From NCBI RefSeq assembly GCF_963169125.1, contig NC_084795.1:277088122-277152121 (forward strand): DNA of 64,000 bases, in the 5' to 3' direction. Positions 35,452 through 48,280 of this stretch are shown here, in pieces. Below the pieces are notes generated by a model. The model was not told the DNA's origin, made no database searches, and saw only the letters and a program-made list of their open reading frames with translations. The stretch comes from Humulus lupulus. Lineage: Eukaryota; Streptophyta; Magnoliopsida; Rosales; Cannabaceae. Positions within the stretch are counted from its first letter, which is position 1; every line of letters begins with the position of its first letter. The translations under genes and the position numbers were made by a program.

Positions 35452-35956
35452 TGTTGCTACATCTATGAGCAAGCTTGAAGCTTAGAATTTTGGAAAATTA
35501 CTTTCACAGCCATAGAAGAACCCAATAGCAAATGTTAGTGTGATAACACTGCGAAGTAATACACAATATGAGCCACCCACCCATCATTCATCACCAGCTC
35601 CCGAATAAAAGAAAGTGATAGATAATTCTACGCATGATGAGACATCATCATATGAAAAGCCATATAACCCAATTGTCACAACTTATGTCCTCTGCCTGCC
35701 TTTTATGAGCAGGAAAAATAAGACTAAGAAAGAAAAGGCTGACAAAGAGAGTTTAGAGACTTTTCGCAAAGTTGAGGTAAATATTCCATTACTTAATGCT
35801 ATTAAATAAGTGTGATGATATGCTAAATTTTTGAAGGAGTTGTTCACAACTAAGAGGAAACTGGAGGGAAATGAAAAGATAAGTGTAATGGGAGATTTTT
35901 TTGTGGTTCTTCAGAAAAAAAACTACCATCAAAGTGTAAGGATCATGGAACCTTTG
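35452..35956 (+). pseudogene. Athila-like gag C-terminus and protease lead-in
   Basis: Continues the gag after the solo LTR. Recognisable strings are NVSVITLRSNTQYE, then LETFRKVEVNIPLLNAIK, then YAKFLKELFTTKRKLEGNEK and LPSKCKDHGTF-like residues after a small frame disturbance near 35920. In Athila/Tat this joins gag to the aspartic protease. Stop codons at about 35488 and 35807, among others, make it non-functional. The sequence is interrupted at 35957 by another LTR, and the rest of pol is not in the window unless beyond its right end. Confidence 0.75.
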
Positions 35957-36300
35957 TGTAACGCCCCAACTTACCGAGGGTTACTTACGTGACGTAAAAA
36001 TATTTACTTTGACCCAAAAGACCATAAGTTTACTTGATTTGATTTTTTTTTTTTGCTGAAGTGAGCCTTGCATAAAGCAAGAACACACAAGTTCATACCA
36101 ATCAAAAGGACTAATACAACGAAAAGGGCACTTCCAAATAAGCAGCCCACCAAAGCAATTCAACAACAATAAACAACTTAAAGATGGAAAACATAGGGTA
36201 CAATCTTTAACACACCCTAGGATAACACAAATGTCTAACCCAACTAAACAAGAGCTGGGACTAATACAGAACAACACAACAAAAAACAGAAAGTTAAGAA
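35957..36300 (-). repeat. LTR end fragment joined to a poly(A)-tailed retroposed segment
   Basis: 35957-36040 begins TGTAACGCCCCAAC, the complement of a gypsy LTR 3' end, and breaks off after about 84 bp. It is followed by a T run at 36046-36059, which on the minus strand is a poly(A) tail. From there to about 36300 the minus strand reads like the 3' end of a LINE-type transcript and joins directly to gag sequence of the next element. The open frame 36277-35981 spans this junction and has no recognisable domain. A template-switch or rearrangement is likely; the origin of the 240-bp tail is not certain. Confidence 0.45.
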
Positions 36301-36928
36301 AAACGATTTAACCGACAACAGAACAAGGACCTCGGGCAATCCTTCTTCAGGTGCCCTGTGCTACCACAAACAAAACAGGTCTTCGCCCGACATTCCCCAA
36401 CATGACGCATCCTGCACCTAGGACACTCTGGGAATGCCCTCCATGTCCCACCGCCACTCTGGCAGCCCATCTGTATACTCCGTGGCCTCCTATCTGGCCC
36501 TAGAATTGAAACTGTGTCTGGGGTTTTCCTTCTCTGATCACTAAGGCTCTGCCCCTACCAAAACCTGGAAATGGAGGTCCCGACCTCCTAGAAACTCTTC
36601 TGGCTGCATTATCATGCCAGATCTTGTTCTCAGCGCTCTCAGCTGTAAGCGCCTTATCCACAGCCTAGGCATAAGTAGTCACTCCTGACACAGTAGTAAT
36701 ACGAACATCCCGGGCTATCATAGGTTGTAGCCCTTATAGAAATCTCTCTCTTCTGGTCCTATCAGTGGGCACCAAATCCCCGGAAAACTTTGCCAGCCTA
36801 TCAAATTTTAGGTCATAATCGGTCATTGACATGTTACCCTGAAGTAACCTACTGAACTCCTCAACCTTCGCAGCCTTAACTGCGTCATTGTAGTATTTCT
36901 CGTTGAACAAGGTTCTGAATTCCTCCCA

Positions 36929-38833
36929 TGTAATGACCCAACTATTTCTAAGACTTAGATCATTAAACCTACTAGACCTATCTACTACTTTGAAGAGAAC
37001 ATACATGAGAAAATTCATAACTTTATTGAAAACTTTAAAACAATATTTGTAATTCATAAATGAGCTCATTGTTTTAAGATAAAACATAACTTTAAATGAA
37101 ATTGTTTACAAAGCTAAATGCGGAAAATACATAAAAACGTAATTTAAAGAGACTAAAGAAAATAACGTCGTCCTCGAATCGACACACAGCCCATCCACTC
37201 CATTCACCTCAACACACATGCCAAGCTTCCAAGAATCGTTCCACCTTTGTATCTATTTTCTTGCATCACACTAAAAGTAAAGGAGTGAGCCTAATACCCA
37301 GCAAGGAAAACTACTAACAACATAGAACATATACATAAATTATATCATAAACACATATATTATAAACATATGTCATAAAATACTACAATGGCCATTATAC
37401 TACTTGGGGCTTGTTAACTAAGCAAGTCGTATGCCCATTAGATTTGTGGGGCTTGTTAGTCAAGCAAGTCATATGCCCATAAATTATTGGGGCTTGCTAG
37501 CTAGACAAGTCATATGCCCAAGGTCTATAAGCATACTATACATAATGTAAACATTACATAACATAAGATAACATAACGTAAGATAACATAACATAAGATA
37601 ACATCATATAAACATATAAAATTATATCCTATTTTCCTTACCAAAACCGGGATATTTGAGAACAAATGCGGGACTTGGAACACTCCTAAAACCAACAATA
37701 AGAATGGTGAGAATTTCTAAAGAGTAAAGAATAATTGTGGAAACTAAACCTTCAATAAGAGACTTACCAAGAAAGATTTTTTTAGTTTCAAGAACCTAAT
37801 CAAAACCAATATCAAAAGTTAGGATTTGAATAAAAGGAACTAAAGAAAACTAAAGAGTTTAGAGAACTGGACTTAAAGAATAAGAGTACCTTAGTTAACC
37901 TTATGGATTGGTCTAACTTCAATACCGAAATACACTAATCCTCACTTCCCAAGTGTTTTATAAATCTTAAGAATGGCAAAGCTTTTTCCCAACCCAAGTG
38001 TTTATCACTCTATGGAATCACTAGCACCTTGGAGTCTCTGATCACAGCTTGAAGAGTGAGTGGAAGGGTTGGGTACTAGGTCCTATTTATAGAGTTCTAG
38101 GAATAAAATATCTTCTTTTTGGCTTGAATAAAATAATGAATAATAATTGAAAATATTTGAATATTCGTCAATCAGAGGCTGAAGACTCGGTCAAAACTAT
38201 TCAGGGGCAGGTCTAAGTAGTTAAGGTTTATTTTAAAATAAAATAAAAAACTAAGTTTCAAAAATCATATCACTCCAGGCGATATATCGCCCCTATGTGG
38301 CGATATATCGGCTTTGGCCTAGTCCTGAGCCTTCGTTCGTACGATCGTGCAACGTCAACGTGTTTCCCGTATCCTTCGTCAAGTGATATATCGGCTCCAA
38401 TGCTGCGATATATCGACATACGTGAATATTTTAAACATGTAATTGCACTTTTTCAACATAATTGAAGTTGGATAACTGCTTTGACTGAGTCAAACCACGA
38501 CCCTAACAGATTCTGGTGAATACTAAAGCTTATATTTCCTTATTTTATCATTAAAATACTTAATTCCTTAATAATCATGCTTATGACAAGTGTCATATTC
38601 CTATTGGCTCTATCTAAACCTTAGGTTATAATAATATCATATTTATAACCAACAATATTAATCAAATCTTATGTTATAATTAATATTCTTAAACTATAGG
38701 TTAAACTTTATAAAATCCATAACTATTGCTAGGAGTTTCCAACTAAGTCCTGGTTTGAACCAAAATCCACGAAATCTAAAATACTACAACTACTACTAAC
38801 TAGCTAACTAAGTAAACATTATGGGACTCTACA
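36929..38833 (-). mobile_element. Solo LTR of the element B family, target duplication TCCCA
   Basis: 1905 bp, the complement of an LTR starting TGTAGAGTCCC and ending GGGTCATTACA, the same termini as the LTRs of element B. TCCCA flanks it at 36924-36928 and 38834-38838, and removing it rejoins the gag reading frame (TTMEW / EEFRTLF). It carries the family's hairpin repeats at 37400-37525 and GGCGATATATCGCC at 38278-38291, and TATTTATA (minus TATAAATA) near 38091. Confidence 0.9.
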
Positions 38834-39032
38834 TCCCACTCCATTGTGGTAACTGCTCTAGTCTAGGACACCACCTCCCACCATATTCAGGTATTCTCCT
38901 GAAACATATAAGTGGCACAGACCACTCTATCATCACCATCTACCCTCATAAAGTCTAGGATAATAGTTATCATGGTCATCCACTGCTCAGCCTTCAGTGG
39001 ATCAGAACTGCCCTCAAAGACTGGAGGGTGTT

Positions 39033-39406
39033 TATAACGTCTCACGTCACTATGGCTGCTTCCTGGAATGACGACTGGCCCTACAAACCAACATGAGTCT
39101 TTTCAGCGTGCTTTGTCCTCACTCGTACGCTTCTAGGGAAAACTTCCCAGGAGGTCACCCATCTTGAGATTACTCTAGGTCAAGCACGCTTAACTTTGGA
39201 CTTCTCAAGTGATGGGCTACCGAAAAGAAGATGCATCTAGTTGGCATAGGTAGTACCCATCAATCTATTTAAGCCCTCTTCAACTGTGTAGTCCCATACC
39301 TACACAGTCTTAGAATCATCACACTTGACCTTCCCCAGGCGATGTGAGATTGCATAGCTTTTTACCCGGTCTTTCCCCTACGGATCACGGGATTCTGATT
39401 GTCACA
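39033..39406 (-). mobile_element. Cassandra TRIM solo LTR inside chromovirus gag
   Basis: 374 bp, inverted relative to the copy at 21929. It runs from the complement of GACGTTATA (39033, one base off the usual end) to the complement of TGTGACAATC (39406). The 5S-like core is around 39135-39235. Flanks GTGTT (39028-39032) and GTGCT (39407-39411) differ at one base, as in an aged 5-bp duplication. The chromovirus gag frame continues on both sides. Confidence 0.85.
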
Positions 39407-39706
39407 GTGCTGCTTCCTGAATCTCTCATATAGGGGTTCCCAATTATCTCTCCCTGTCTGGGGTTGTACAACTGCCGATACCTCAGGTTTTACCATTGCT
39501 GGCACCGCGACCTTTTGGTTCCCTGTTGGAACCTGTTGCTGTCTAAAGAGGCGTATCTCTTCTTCCTACCTCTCTAACCTAGCTTGCATGTCAGCAAGCA
39601 CTTGCTGCTAGTTTTCTGGAGCTGGTGGTGGGGCCTGGCCTTGAACATTCCCTTCATTGGCCTGTAACTCTTGGCCAGCCAATCTCTCTGACCTTCGAGG
39701 GTTCAT

Positions 39707-40432
39707 TCTGACTTTTCATTTGGATGAAATCTAATCGGCTTCAAATATTTCTTAGTTTTTATTGATTCCTGTCAAAAGGAAATAATTTGAGTAAACGTTT
39801 CATTTTAATGAGTCTGTTTTTATGTTATTTCGTACTGTAAAATGCCTTTTCTATCCACCCTTACAGAGATCAAATCGACCATTAGGTAAGTCATAATTAT
39901 ACCACTTGCCGCCTAACGGTCCAAGATCATCAGATAACATACATATGCAATGATAATAAGCATACCATCCCACAATAAATATATTCATTTATAGTGCTAA
40001 TAAGCACCTCCTGATATCCATCAGCAATTAACAATACACATAGGCATATCCAAATATTTTCCACAAACCCAACATAGCTAATAAGCATGTTCTTTAATTC
40101 CTGCCAATAATAACAATGCTAATAAACATTTTCCCCTGTCCTATATACAAATAATAGCGCTGATAAGCGGTTCCCTTGCATCCACAAGCAATAACGATGC
40201 TAATAAGCACGTTCTTTAACATTCACGCAACAGTCAAGGGCCAGGCCCTATCAGATAATCTTATGCATCCTAAACATGCATGCAAATAAGACATTCACAT
40301 CATGTTTAAGCATTTAAACATATAAACATATAACAGCTACCGAACCCTGAGTCAAGCTTGTCTTTAGTGGCGAGTGTACATGCCCGGTCAGTCTTCAGGA
40401 ACCCTTAAACATTGGCAGATCTGATACCAAGT
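39707..40432 (-). promoter_or_regulatory. Leader and primer-binding site of chromovirus A'
   Basis: A 726-bp untranslated stretch lies between the LTR end at 40433 and the gag ATG. The PBS at 40429-40418 reads TGGTATCAGATC, one base off the initiator-Met consensus TGGTATCAGAGC. Tandem copies of a 30-40 bp unit containing GCTAATAAGCA occur at 40000-40215. No ORF is present, unlike the leader of element B. Confidence 0.7.
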
Positions 40433-43400
40433 TGTAACGTCCTCCTAATCCAGGACCGTTACACTGTGTACTTAAAATTGTGTCAGACCTGCTAATCAGG
40501 TCATTTGGTTTAAATCGTGTAACTAAGGTTAGTGACAAGGGTTAGGGTTAAATTTTTTGGTCAAATAACCATTGACTTTTATTCCAAAAGTTTTATACAA
40601 CATGGGATCCCCAAAATATTACAACTCAACGGTTAAAAAGAGTAAATACATAACAAAGTTACATTAGCCAGCCTAAGCGGAAAAACAAGGTTGTAACCCT
40701 AGTTCCTCTAAGATAACCCCAGCCATGATGGTCGAGCAACCGCATATGTACACGCTACCACCGAAGCTGTCCAACTCATGGCTGGTTAAGCTTTCCCTTT
40801 CCCTTACCTGCATCACAAAGCACCTGTGAGCCGAGGCTCAGCAAGAAAACATAACGTGCAACAACAGAGAATATAACTTTAAAATAACCATTCAACAATA
40901 ATCATTAACATTAATTCATAGCCAATATCATTAAAGTCCAATCACATGATCATTGGATCAACCTGGGGTTGTTGCCCTAGTCAGTTGGCTTTTAAGCCAA
41001 CTCTTGGGCCTATGCCCTAGCTACGTGACCATAGAGTCACCTTGGGCCTCAACTTAGCTTTGTCTCACTAGCCATAGAGCTAGCCCAACCCCCGTGGTTC
41101 ACCTTCGACCTTAGAGTCGATCAACGTAATAGTACGTTGCTGGTTTAGGCCAATGCTTCTCGACCAGCGCACGACGCGCTATTGCCATCCTTGACTCATA
41201 AGTCAAGACCTGATCCAGGATTTCATACCTTATAAGAAACAGATGTGGATAGGCACATCCCGACAATTAAGCACATATTCATGCTAATCATTTAATCCCA
41301 TTGGATAACCATTTCCATAATACTAAACATATTCACATAACGGGGCCATATGCCCTAATCATAGAATTCGTACAATGAATATAAGCATTTAAGCAATCAT
41401 CAGCAAGCATTTAAAACAATAGCCCAACATACCCAATCCAGGGGCCCAAGCCTTAACCATATTCAAATACAATAGAGGGGCCAAGCCCTAATCATAGTAA
41501 CATATAATGAACAGGCTAAGCCCTAATCATACACAACATGTTCTGGGTGCAGTTTTCTTACCTTAGGTCCAAGCAAGAGTATCTAAGAACGACCCTCGAG
41601 CACGATCCCGGTTTCGAGCCCTTAGTGATAGCCTGAGTCACAACCATAAAATAGGATTCTATTAATATCGAGCGATCAAAGGCTTTCAGACCAAGTCCTA
41701 GCCTCCGTGGCCTCAGGTTCCACCAAACCGGATAATGAAAACAATCCCGAGCCCTAAGGAAAAATTTATATTTTGAAAACAAACTCCCAAGGCAAAACTG
41801 CCCAGGCGGGAGGTGACTTGCCCCCTTGCGGGTCGCGGCATACCCCCTGTCCAGCCTCATCCTCCTCTCTGTCCAGAGGCACGGGTCGCGACTTGGCCTA
41901 TCAAGTCGCGACGCGCCCTCCAGGCAAAGACCTCCCAAGGTGCCTGGTTCAATCTCAGTCACGACTTGTCAAGAACAAGGTCGCGGCTTGACCCCTCGAA
42001 CCCAGAAATTTCTCCACTTTCAACAGTCAAAACCTATCCAATTTAACCCAAAATTATCCCAACAACACAGCTAAATCATCACAACAACTCTAATATGCTC
42101 CCAGCAACAAAACCCAATAAAAAACTAATCCCCAAACTCATTAAATCCTTACTTCAATATTTGAACTTCAAAGGCTCAAATCACTTAAAAACCAGCCAGC
42201 AAATACAAAATTTACATGCTAGAAAAATGAAAGTTAGAACTTACCTCAATAACAATTTGAACCCAAAGCTGTAACTGAATAATTCCCCAAGATCAGAGCC
42301 CCAATTCTTGTGAACCTAGGCCAAAAATCCCTTAGTTTCAATGGTTCAAGCTTGGAAGTCCTTGAGAGAAAAATAAGAGAGTATAGAGAGAGAGTCGGTC
42401 TAGCCCCAAAGCTTCTAAGTGTTCTGATGTTTTGTCTTTTGTTTAACTAAGCTTATCTAACTTAAGCTAATCTCAAGGCTCGGGTTGTAACGACCCAAAT
42501 TCACTAATATGGCTCAAGGGCACTGATTAGTGTGTCGGGAAGGCATAATTGACTTATGAGTGAATTTATTGATTTAATGCATGATTATATGAATGTAAAT
42601 GTGGTTAAATGTTATATCTGTGATAACCACATTATTATGTGGGTAGACTTGCAGTGATCGACTTGAGGCGATCCTAGGGAGCTAGATAGCGGGAAAAGTC
42701 ACAACGGGGCTTAATATATGACTTTGGATAAGTCAGAGGTATTTTAGGTATCGGGTAGTTATTTAGACTATCGGGTTGTGGAAATAAATATATGGAGATA
42801 TATTTTAGGATAGAAAGCTTAGGCGGGAATATTGGGGAAAATTATCGTTTTGCCCTCGGGGACGTTTCCGGTACCCCGAGCCTCGGGATTGACTTAACTG
42901 GTTAGGATTAGACTAAGTTAATGAAAAACAAAGGAATAAACACACAAACCGACCCATGCTCTCTCTCCTCTTCTCTTCTTTTTTCTCTCCCAAGAAACTA
43001 CAGAAAACCTAAGGGAATCAGCTGGGGAAAACTCTGTGTTTGAGTTGAATTCATGAAGGCTTAGCTCAGTTCAGACTAAGGGTCACTCAATCAAGATTAA
43101 GGTAAGAGTTGAATTGTGTTTCTGGGTGTTATAACTCTAAGTTTTTTTGGCTGAATATTAAGGTGATTATGATTTTGATGTTTAAGGGCTGAATTGAAGA
43201 TAAGTGCTTGGGTTTTAGTTCAGATATTGCCAAGGAAGTGGTTAAGCAAAAGTGGTAAGCTTCAACTCATAATTTAGAGGTTTAAATTTGAGTTTTGCAT
43301 GACTGGTTTTGGTGTTTTGAGTTGCTGGGTTTCAGAGAATCAAAATGGAGTTCTGGTAGGTTTTTAGGCTGAATTTCTGTTGGAACATGTTGTTAGAGTC

Positions 43401-45253
43401 ATGATAAAAGTTTTGTGATTAATGGGTTTTGAGTTAGGGTGCTTTGGAATGATTTTAGATGGGGTTAGGATGCTAGAAATGGTGGATTTTCTGGGCACGA
43501 AGGGGAGGGCCGTGACACTGTTCTAGAGCGCTGCGGCCCTACGAAGCAAGAGAGCCAGGGAGGCTCGGCCAAGGGAGAGCACCGCGGCGCCCTTGGGCAG
43601 GGCTGCGGCGCGTGTCTGCTTGCTGGGGGCCTTTGGCTTTGTTTTAGGTGCAGGTCACGGCTAGGTTTCAAGGGCCACAACCCTTGGATGCATTCTTGAT
43701 CTTTTGGGGATTTTAGGCGCGGGAATCTAACCTAGGGTGCTCGGGATCGATTTCACCACCGTGCTTGGTGGAATTCGATGTCCCGGAAGCTATTATTGTA
43801 CCCGGAAACCTTTACTTGAATATTAATGGAATCCAATACCTTGGTTGTGACTAGGTGTTAAAGCTAGGGCTTGGGAACGGATCGTGCTCAAGGAGCGTCG
43901 CTCGTAATCAGTGAACGTAAAAACTAAAGGTAAGAAAACTGCACCCGGTTGTATAACTGTAATGGTACTAAGGGCTCCCTAATATGTATGCTTGAAAGGA
44001 TGGTATAATGCCATGTAGATAGTGAACCAACGGCCTAAGAGTGCCAAGGGTTACACTAGCGCACAGGGCGCGGCTTGGCCACTACTAGCCGAGGACAGCT
44101 TATTATGCACTGAGCTCGGTTTAAGCGGGCTGGAGTCAGTGGGGTAAACAGAGGGTGCAGCCTAAGTTGTCGGCCCTGACTATTATGTGACCTGATTGTT
44201 AGTTGTGGTTAGTTGCATTATTGGTTATGTATAAGTGTTGAGTGGTTAGTATGGGGTATTAAGTGTTTGAACATGCTTAAAGAGTTGATTATCTGTTATT
44301 GTTGTTTGTGTTGCATATTATGTTTTCTTGCTGGGCCTTGGCTCACGGGTGCTACATGGTGTAGGTAAAGGCAAGGGCAAGCTTGATCAGCCCTGACTTG
44401 GAGAGCTCTGCGAGCTGAATGTATATGACCAGCTGCTCAGCCGCCATGGTTGGGGTTTAGGCAGGGACGCGAGAACCAGAAATGTCTATATTTTGCCTTA
44501 GCATGGCTAATGGTTGTCTGTATTTTGGAGATTCTATAAACTAACTTTAAAACTCTGTTTCTTTTTGGGATCCCGTGTATAAAACTGTTTAATTATATAA
44601 AGTGTAACTTTTGAGACCAAAACCTTTTTAACCCTAGGTCATACATGTTTAGTGACACGTTTTTAAATTAATGACTTGATTAGCAAGCCCTGTACCTGTA
44701 TAAGTACACAGTGTAGCGGTCTTGGCTATCCAGGGCGTTACAGCTCGGGGTACCAAAAACGTCCCCGAAGGTAAAATGGTAAATTTCCCCAATATTCCCT
44801 CCTGAACTCTCTAACTTCAAATATATCTCCAAATATTTATTTTCATAACCCGATAACCAATTAAATATCTAATACCCAGCATACCCCTTAACTCGTCTCG
44901 AGTCGGGTATCGGGTCCTGTTGTGACTTTCCCGCTAACTTGCTCCCTAGGATCGCCTCGTGCCGATTAATTCAAATAAACCCACATAATAATGTGGTCTC
45001 TCACATATATCACATATATGCACATAAATACACATTTATGCCCGCAACGAGCCAATATTACCAAATCTCCCTTCTAATAAGAAGCGGGCCCACATGCATA
45101 TTTAATATCCCTAAATATGCACATTTAAGCATATTATCACATAATCCACATATTAACAATTAATATAGCAATAAAACACATATTTCCACATATTGTCATC
45201 TTGGCCCCCTAATCAAGGCCCTAAGCCTTATTAGGTAATTTTGGGACGTTACA
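40433..45253 (-). repeat. Chromovirus A LTR, shared by two internal regions
   Basis: On the minus strand it runs from TGTAACGTCCC (45253) to GGACGTTACA (40433), about 2.56 kb without the nested solo LTR at 42486-44742. The high-coordinate side is adjoined by a polypurine tract and the end of pol, and the low-coordinate side by a PBS and gag. One LTR therefore serves as 3' LTR to one unit and 5' LTR to another. It includes GTCGCGACTTGG-type words at 41815-41990. Confidence 0.8.
42486..44742 (+). mobile_element. Tekay-type solo LTR inside LTR A
   Basis: 2257 bp, TGTAACGACCC to GGGCGTTACA, in plus orientation, within the minus-strand LTR A. GCTCGGG occurs on both sides (42478-42484 and 44743-44749), but the left copy is followed by one or two extra bases before the TG, so the exact duplication is unclear. 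GC-rich words lie at 43495-43640. The frame at 43680-43465 is a by-product of these. Confidence 0.8.
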
Positions 45254-45398
45254 AAAATCCCCTCCTTACAAAAATTCTGTCCTCGAAATTTTACCTGAAC
45301 AACTCGGGAAACTGAGCTCGCATATCTGCCTCCAGCTCTCAGGTCGCTTCCTCGACCTTGTTGTTCCTCCATAATACCTTAACCAAAGGTATAGTCTT
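45254..45398 (-). pseudogene. Chromovirus A: end of integrase/chromodomain and polypurine tract
   Basis: On the minus strand this reads TIPLVKVLWRNNKVEEAT, then a stop, then ELEADMRAQFPELFR, which is the chromodomain-like tail of Tekay/Del integrases. An imperfect hairpin (45271-45292, AAAATTCTGTCCTCGAAATT core) and the polypurine tract at 45266-45254 follow, abutting the LTR at 45253. The coding part continues at 59858 on the other side of element B. Confidence 0.85.
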
Positions 45399-47093
45399 TG
45401 TAATGACCCAACTATTTCTAAGACCTTGGACCATTAAAACTACTAGACATAGCCACTATTTTTTAGAAAACATACATAAGGAATATTCATAACTTTATTA
45501 AAAACTCCAAAATAAATACTGAAATACATAAATGAGCGGTATGGGATCCCATTGTTTTTAAAATAAAACATAACTTTAAATTTAAATGAAGTTTTTTACA
45601 AAACTAAATGCGGAAAATACATAAAAACATAATTTAAAGAGACTAAATAAAATAAGGTCGTCCTCGATCGACTCGCAGTCCATTCATTCCATTCATCCTC
45701 AATACACAAGTCAAGCCACCAAGAATCCTTCTGCCTACATATCTAGTTTCCTGCATCACGCTAAAAAAAAATAAAGGAGTGAACCTAATGCCCAGCAAGG
45801 AAAATCTACTAACAATATATAACATAAACCATATACATAAGACTAAATCATAAACATATATCATATAAGACTACAATGGCCATCATACTTCTTGGGGCTT
45901 GTTAACTAAGCAAGTCATATGCCCATAGATTTGTGGGGCTTGCTAGCCAAGCAAGTCATATGCCCATAAATTATTAGGGCTTGCTAGCTAGACAAGTCAT
46001 GTGCCAAAGGACTATAAACATACTATACATAACGTAAACGTTTACATAACATAACATAAGATAACATATCATATAAACAAATAAAAGTTATCATATTTTC
46101 CTTACCAACGCCGGGATATTTGAGAACAAGGACGGGATTTGGAACACTTCGGAAAGCAACCTTAAGTCCAAAGAACTTAAATACCTTTGGATGTACTAGA
46201 ACCGATCTACACCTCGATATTGAACACACACTATATCTCACTTCCCAAGTGTTTATAAAGCTTAAGATGACAAAGCTTTTATCCCAAACCCAAGTGTATC
46301 ACTCTATAGTAATCCTAGCAGCTTGAAGGCTCTGAACACAGCTTGAAGAATGAGAGAAATGGCTGGGTACTAGGTCCTATTTATAGAGTTCAAGGAGTGA
46401 AAATATATCATTTTAGCTTGAATAAAATAATGAGTATTAATTGAAAAATATTTGAATATTCGTTTAATAGGTGCTTAAGACTCGGTAAAAAACGTTCAGA
46501 GGCAAGTAAGGAGGTTAAGGCTATTTTTAAAATTGAAAAACCGAACTTTCAAAAACACATAGGTAGGGCTGATATATCACCCCCTATAGGCGATATATCG
46601 CCTCTCCCAGTATTCCCGAGGCTAGTTCGATCGGCCGTGTAAAGTCGACGTATTTTTCGTATCTCCCGTGTAGCGATATATCGCCCCTATAGCTGCGATA
46701 TATTGGCATACGTTGAAATATTAGACATGTAATTGCACTTTATCAGCTTAATTTGAATTGTTAAATAGCTTTAACTGAGTCATAATACAATTTTAAAGCT
46801 GCTGGAAGGTTCTAGAGCTTCTAGATCTTTCTTTTATTAAAACTATTCATCAAAAATACTTAATTCCTTAATATTCATGGTTATGACAAGTGTCATGATC
46901 TTATTAGTTCTATCTAAACCTTATAGTATAATAAATGATATCATTATAATCAGCTATATTAATCAAACCTTATGTTATAATTAATATTCTTAAACTATAG
47001 GTTAAACTTTATAAAATCTATAAGTGTTGCTACGAGTGTTCGACTAAGTCCCGGCTTAAACCAAAAACCACAGTAACTATCATACTATAACTC

Positions 47094-47126
<33 letters not shown>

Positions 47127-47179
47127 GTTCTATTAGTTCGGGACTACTACTACTACTAATTAAAGTTCGGGACTCTACA
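45399..47179 (-). repeat. Element B 3' LTR
   Basis: 1781 bp, the complement of TGTAGAGTCCC...GGGTCATTACA. TATTTATA near 46378 gives a minus-strand TATA box. Three tandem units of about 47 bp with GGGCTTG...CAAGC hairpins lie at 45890-46010, GGCGATATATCGCC at 46589-46602, and an ACT trinucleotide run at 47093-47125. Confidence 0.92.
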
Positions 47180-48259
47180 ATTCTCCCCTACTAAAAAGAA
47201 TTTCGTCCTCGAAATTTACTTACCAAACAATGCCGAATACCGAGCTTGCATGTCCTCCTCTAACTCCCACGTTGCCTCCCGTTTAGAACTATTACTCTAT
47301 AGGACTTTGACTATCGGAATACTCTTAGACCGTAATTCATTCATCCCTCTATCTAGGATGCTAACCGGTCGTTCCTCGTAACTCAAGTCTTTCTGGAGTG
47401 CTATCGTATCATACTTGAGGATGTGAGATGGGTCTGACACATATCTATGCAGCATCGAGATGTGGAACTCATTATGGCTATCTGCTAGAGATGGCGATAG
47501 GGCTAATCTATATGCAACTGCTCTCACTTTGTCCAATATCTCAAAAGGACCTATAAATATGGGACTAAGCTTTCCTTTCTTCCCGAACCGCTTCACTCCT
47601 TTCATAGGAGATATCTTTAAGAAGACTTGATCTCTGACTTTGAATTCCACATCATGCCGCTTGGTATTCGCATAACTTTTCTGACGACTTTGTGCAGCGA
47701 GCATATGCTTCCTAATCAACACTATTGCATCCTGAGCCTCTCTAACAGCTTCGGGTCCAAGTAGTTGCCTTTCTCCTACCTCGTCCCAATGCAATGTTGA
47801 TTGACACCTCCTTCCATAAAGTAACTCGTAGGGTGCCATCCCGATCGTTGACTGGTAGCTATTATTGTAGGAGAATTCTATTAATGGCAAATACTTATTC
47901 CATGATCCTCCGAAATTAAGTACACAAGTGCGCAACATATCTTCTAAAACCTGTATGGTACGCTCGGATTGACCGTCTATTTGAGGATGAAATGTCGTGC
48001 TAAGACTTAGCTTGGTACCCATGGCTTGCTGCAAGCTTCCCCAAAATCTCGATGTAAACATCGATCCTCTATCGGATACTATTGTCTTAGGGATTCCATG
48101 CAGTTGTACTATTTCTTGGACATACACATATGCGTATTGATCTGCTGTATATGAAGTCTTAATAGGCAGAAAATGAGTTGAATTGGTTAGTCTATCTATT
48201 ACTACCCAAGTCGAATCATGCTGCTTACTTGTTCGTGGAAAACCCGTCATGAAATCCAT
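47180..48259 (-). pseudogene. Element B integrase core, chromodomain-like tail and PPT
   Basis: Open from 48259 to 47297. The catalytic triad is visible as VIDRL (Asp), IVSDRGS (Asp) and SERTIQVLED (Glu), with the GPFEIL and AYRLALS strings of the C-terminal domain after it. A stop at 47297 cuts the tail just after IPIVKVL. The lost part (EATWELEEDMQARY, down to about 47220) is still readable. Integrase inserts the cDNA, and the chromodomain guides it to marked chromatin. Downstream are the hairpin AATTTCGTCCTCGAAATT (47199-47216) and the polypurine tract. A TAA at about 48282 separates this piece from the preceding zinc-binding part. Confidence 0.9.
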
Positions 48260-48280
48260 GGCTATATCGTCCCATTTCCA

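Larger units (their letters stand above)
36300..39706 (-). pseudogene. Chromovirus gag (element A' side), split by two insertions
   Basis: Starts at the ATG at 39706 (MNPRRSERLAGQ). Residues 30-75 are Gln-rich with a coiled-coil look. Then come the conserved retrotransposon gag parts KHPPVFEGSSDP, EEFRTLFNEKYYNDAV, KVEEF and FDRLAKF. A double zinc-knuckle region follows (CRMRHVGEC and CFVCGSTGHLKKDC) near 36420-36340. Gag forms the particle and packages RNA. It is cut by a solo LTR of type B (36929-38833) and by a Cassandra LTR (39033-39406). It also has stop codons, for example near 36665, and ends in the rearranged tail at 36300. Protease, RT and integrase do not follow. Confidence 0.8.

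Noticed and set aside
35981..36277. 98-codon ORF with hydrophobic, Cys-rich protein
   Set aside because: It crosses a poly(A) tract and a junction between a retroposed tail and an LTR end, so it is a chance frame.
45643..46326. ORFs of about 70 codons on both strands near 46 kb and their twins near 56.2 kb
   Set aside because: They lie in the two LTRs of element B and differ by stops between copies; not coding.
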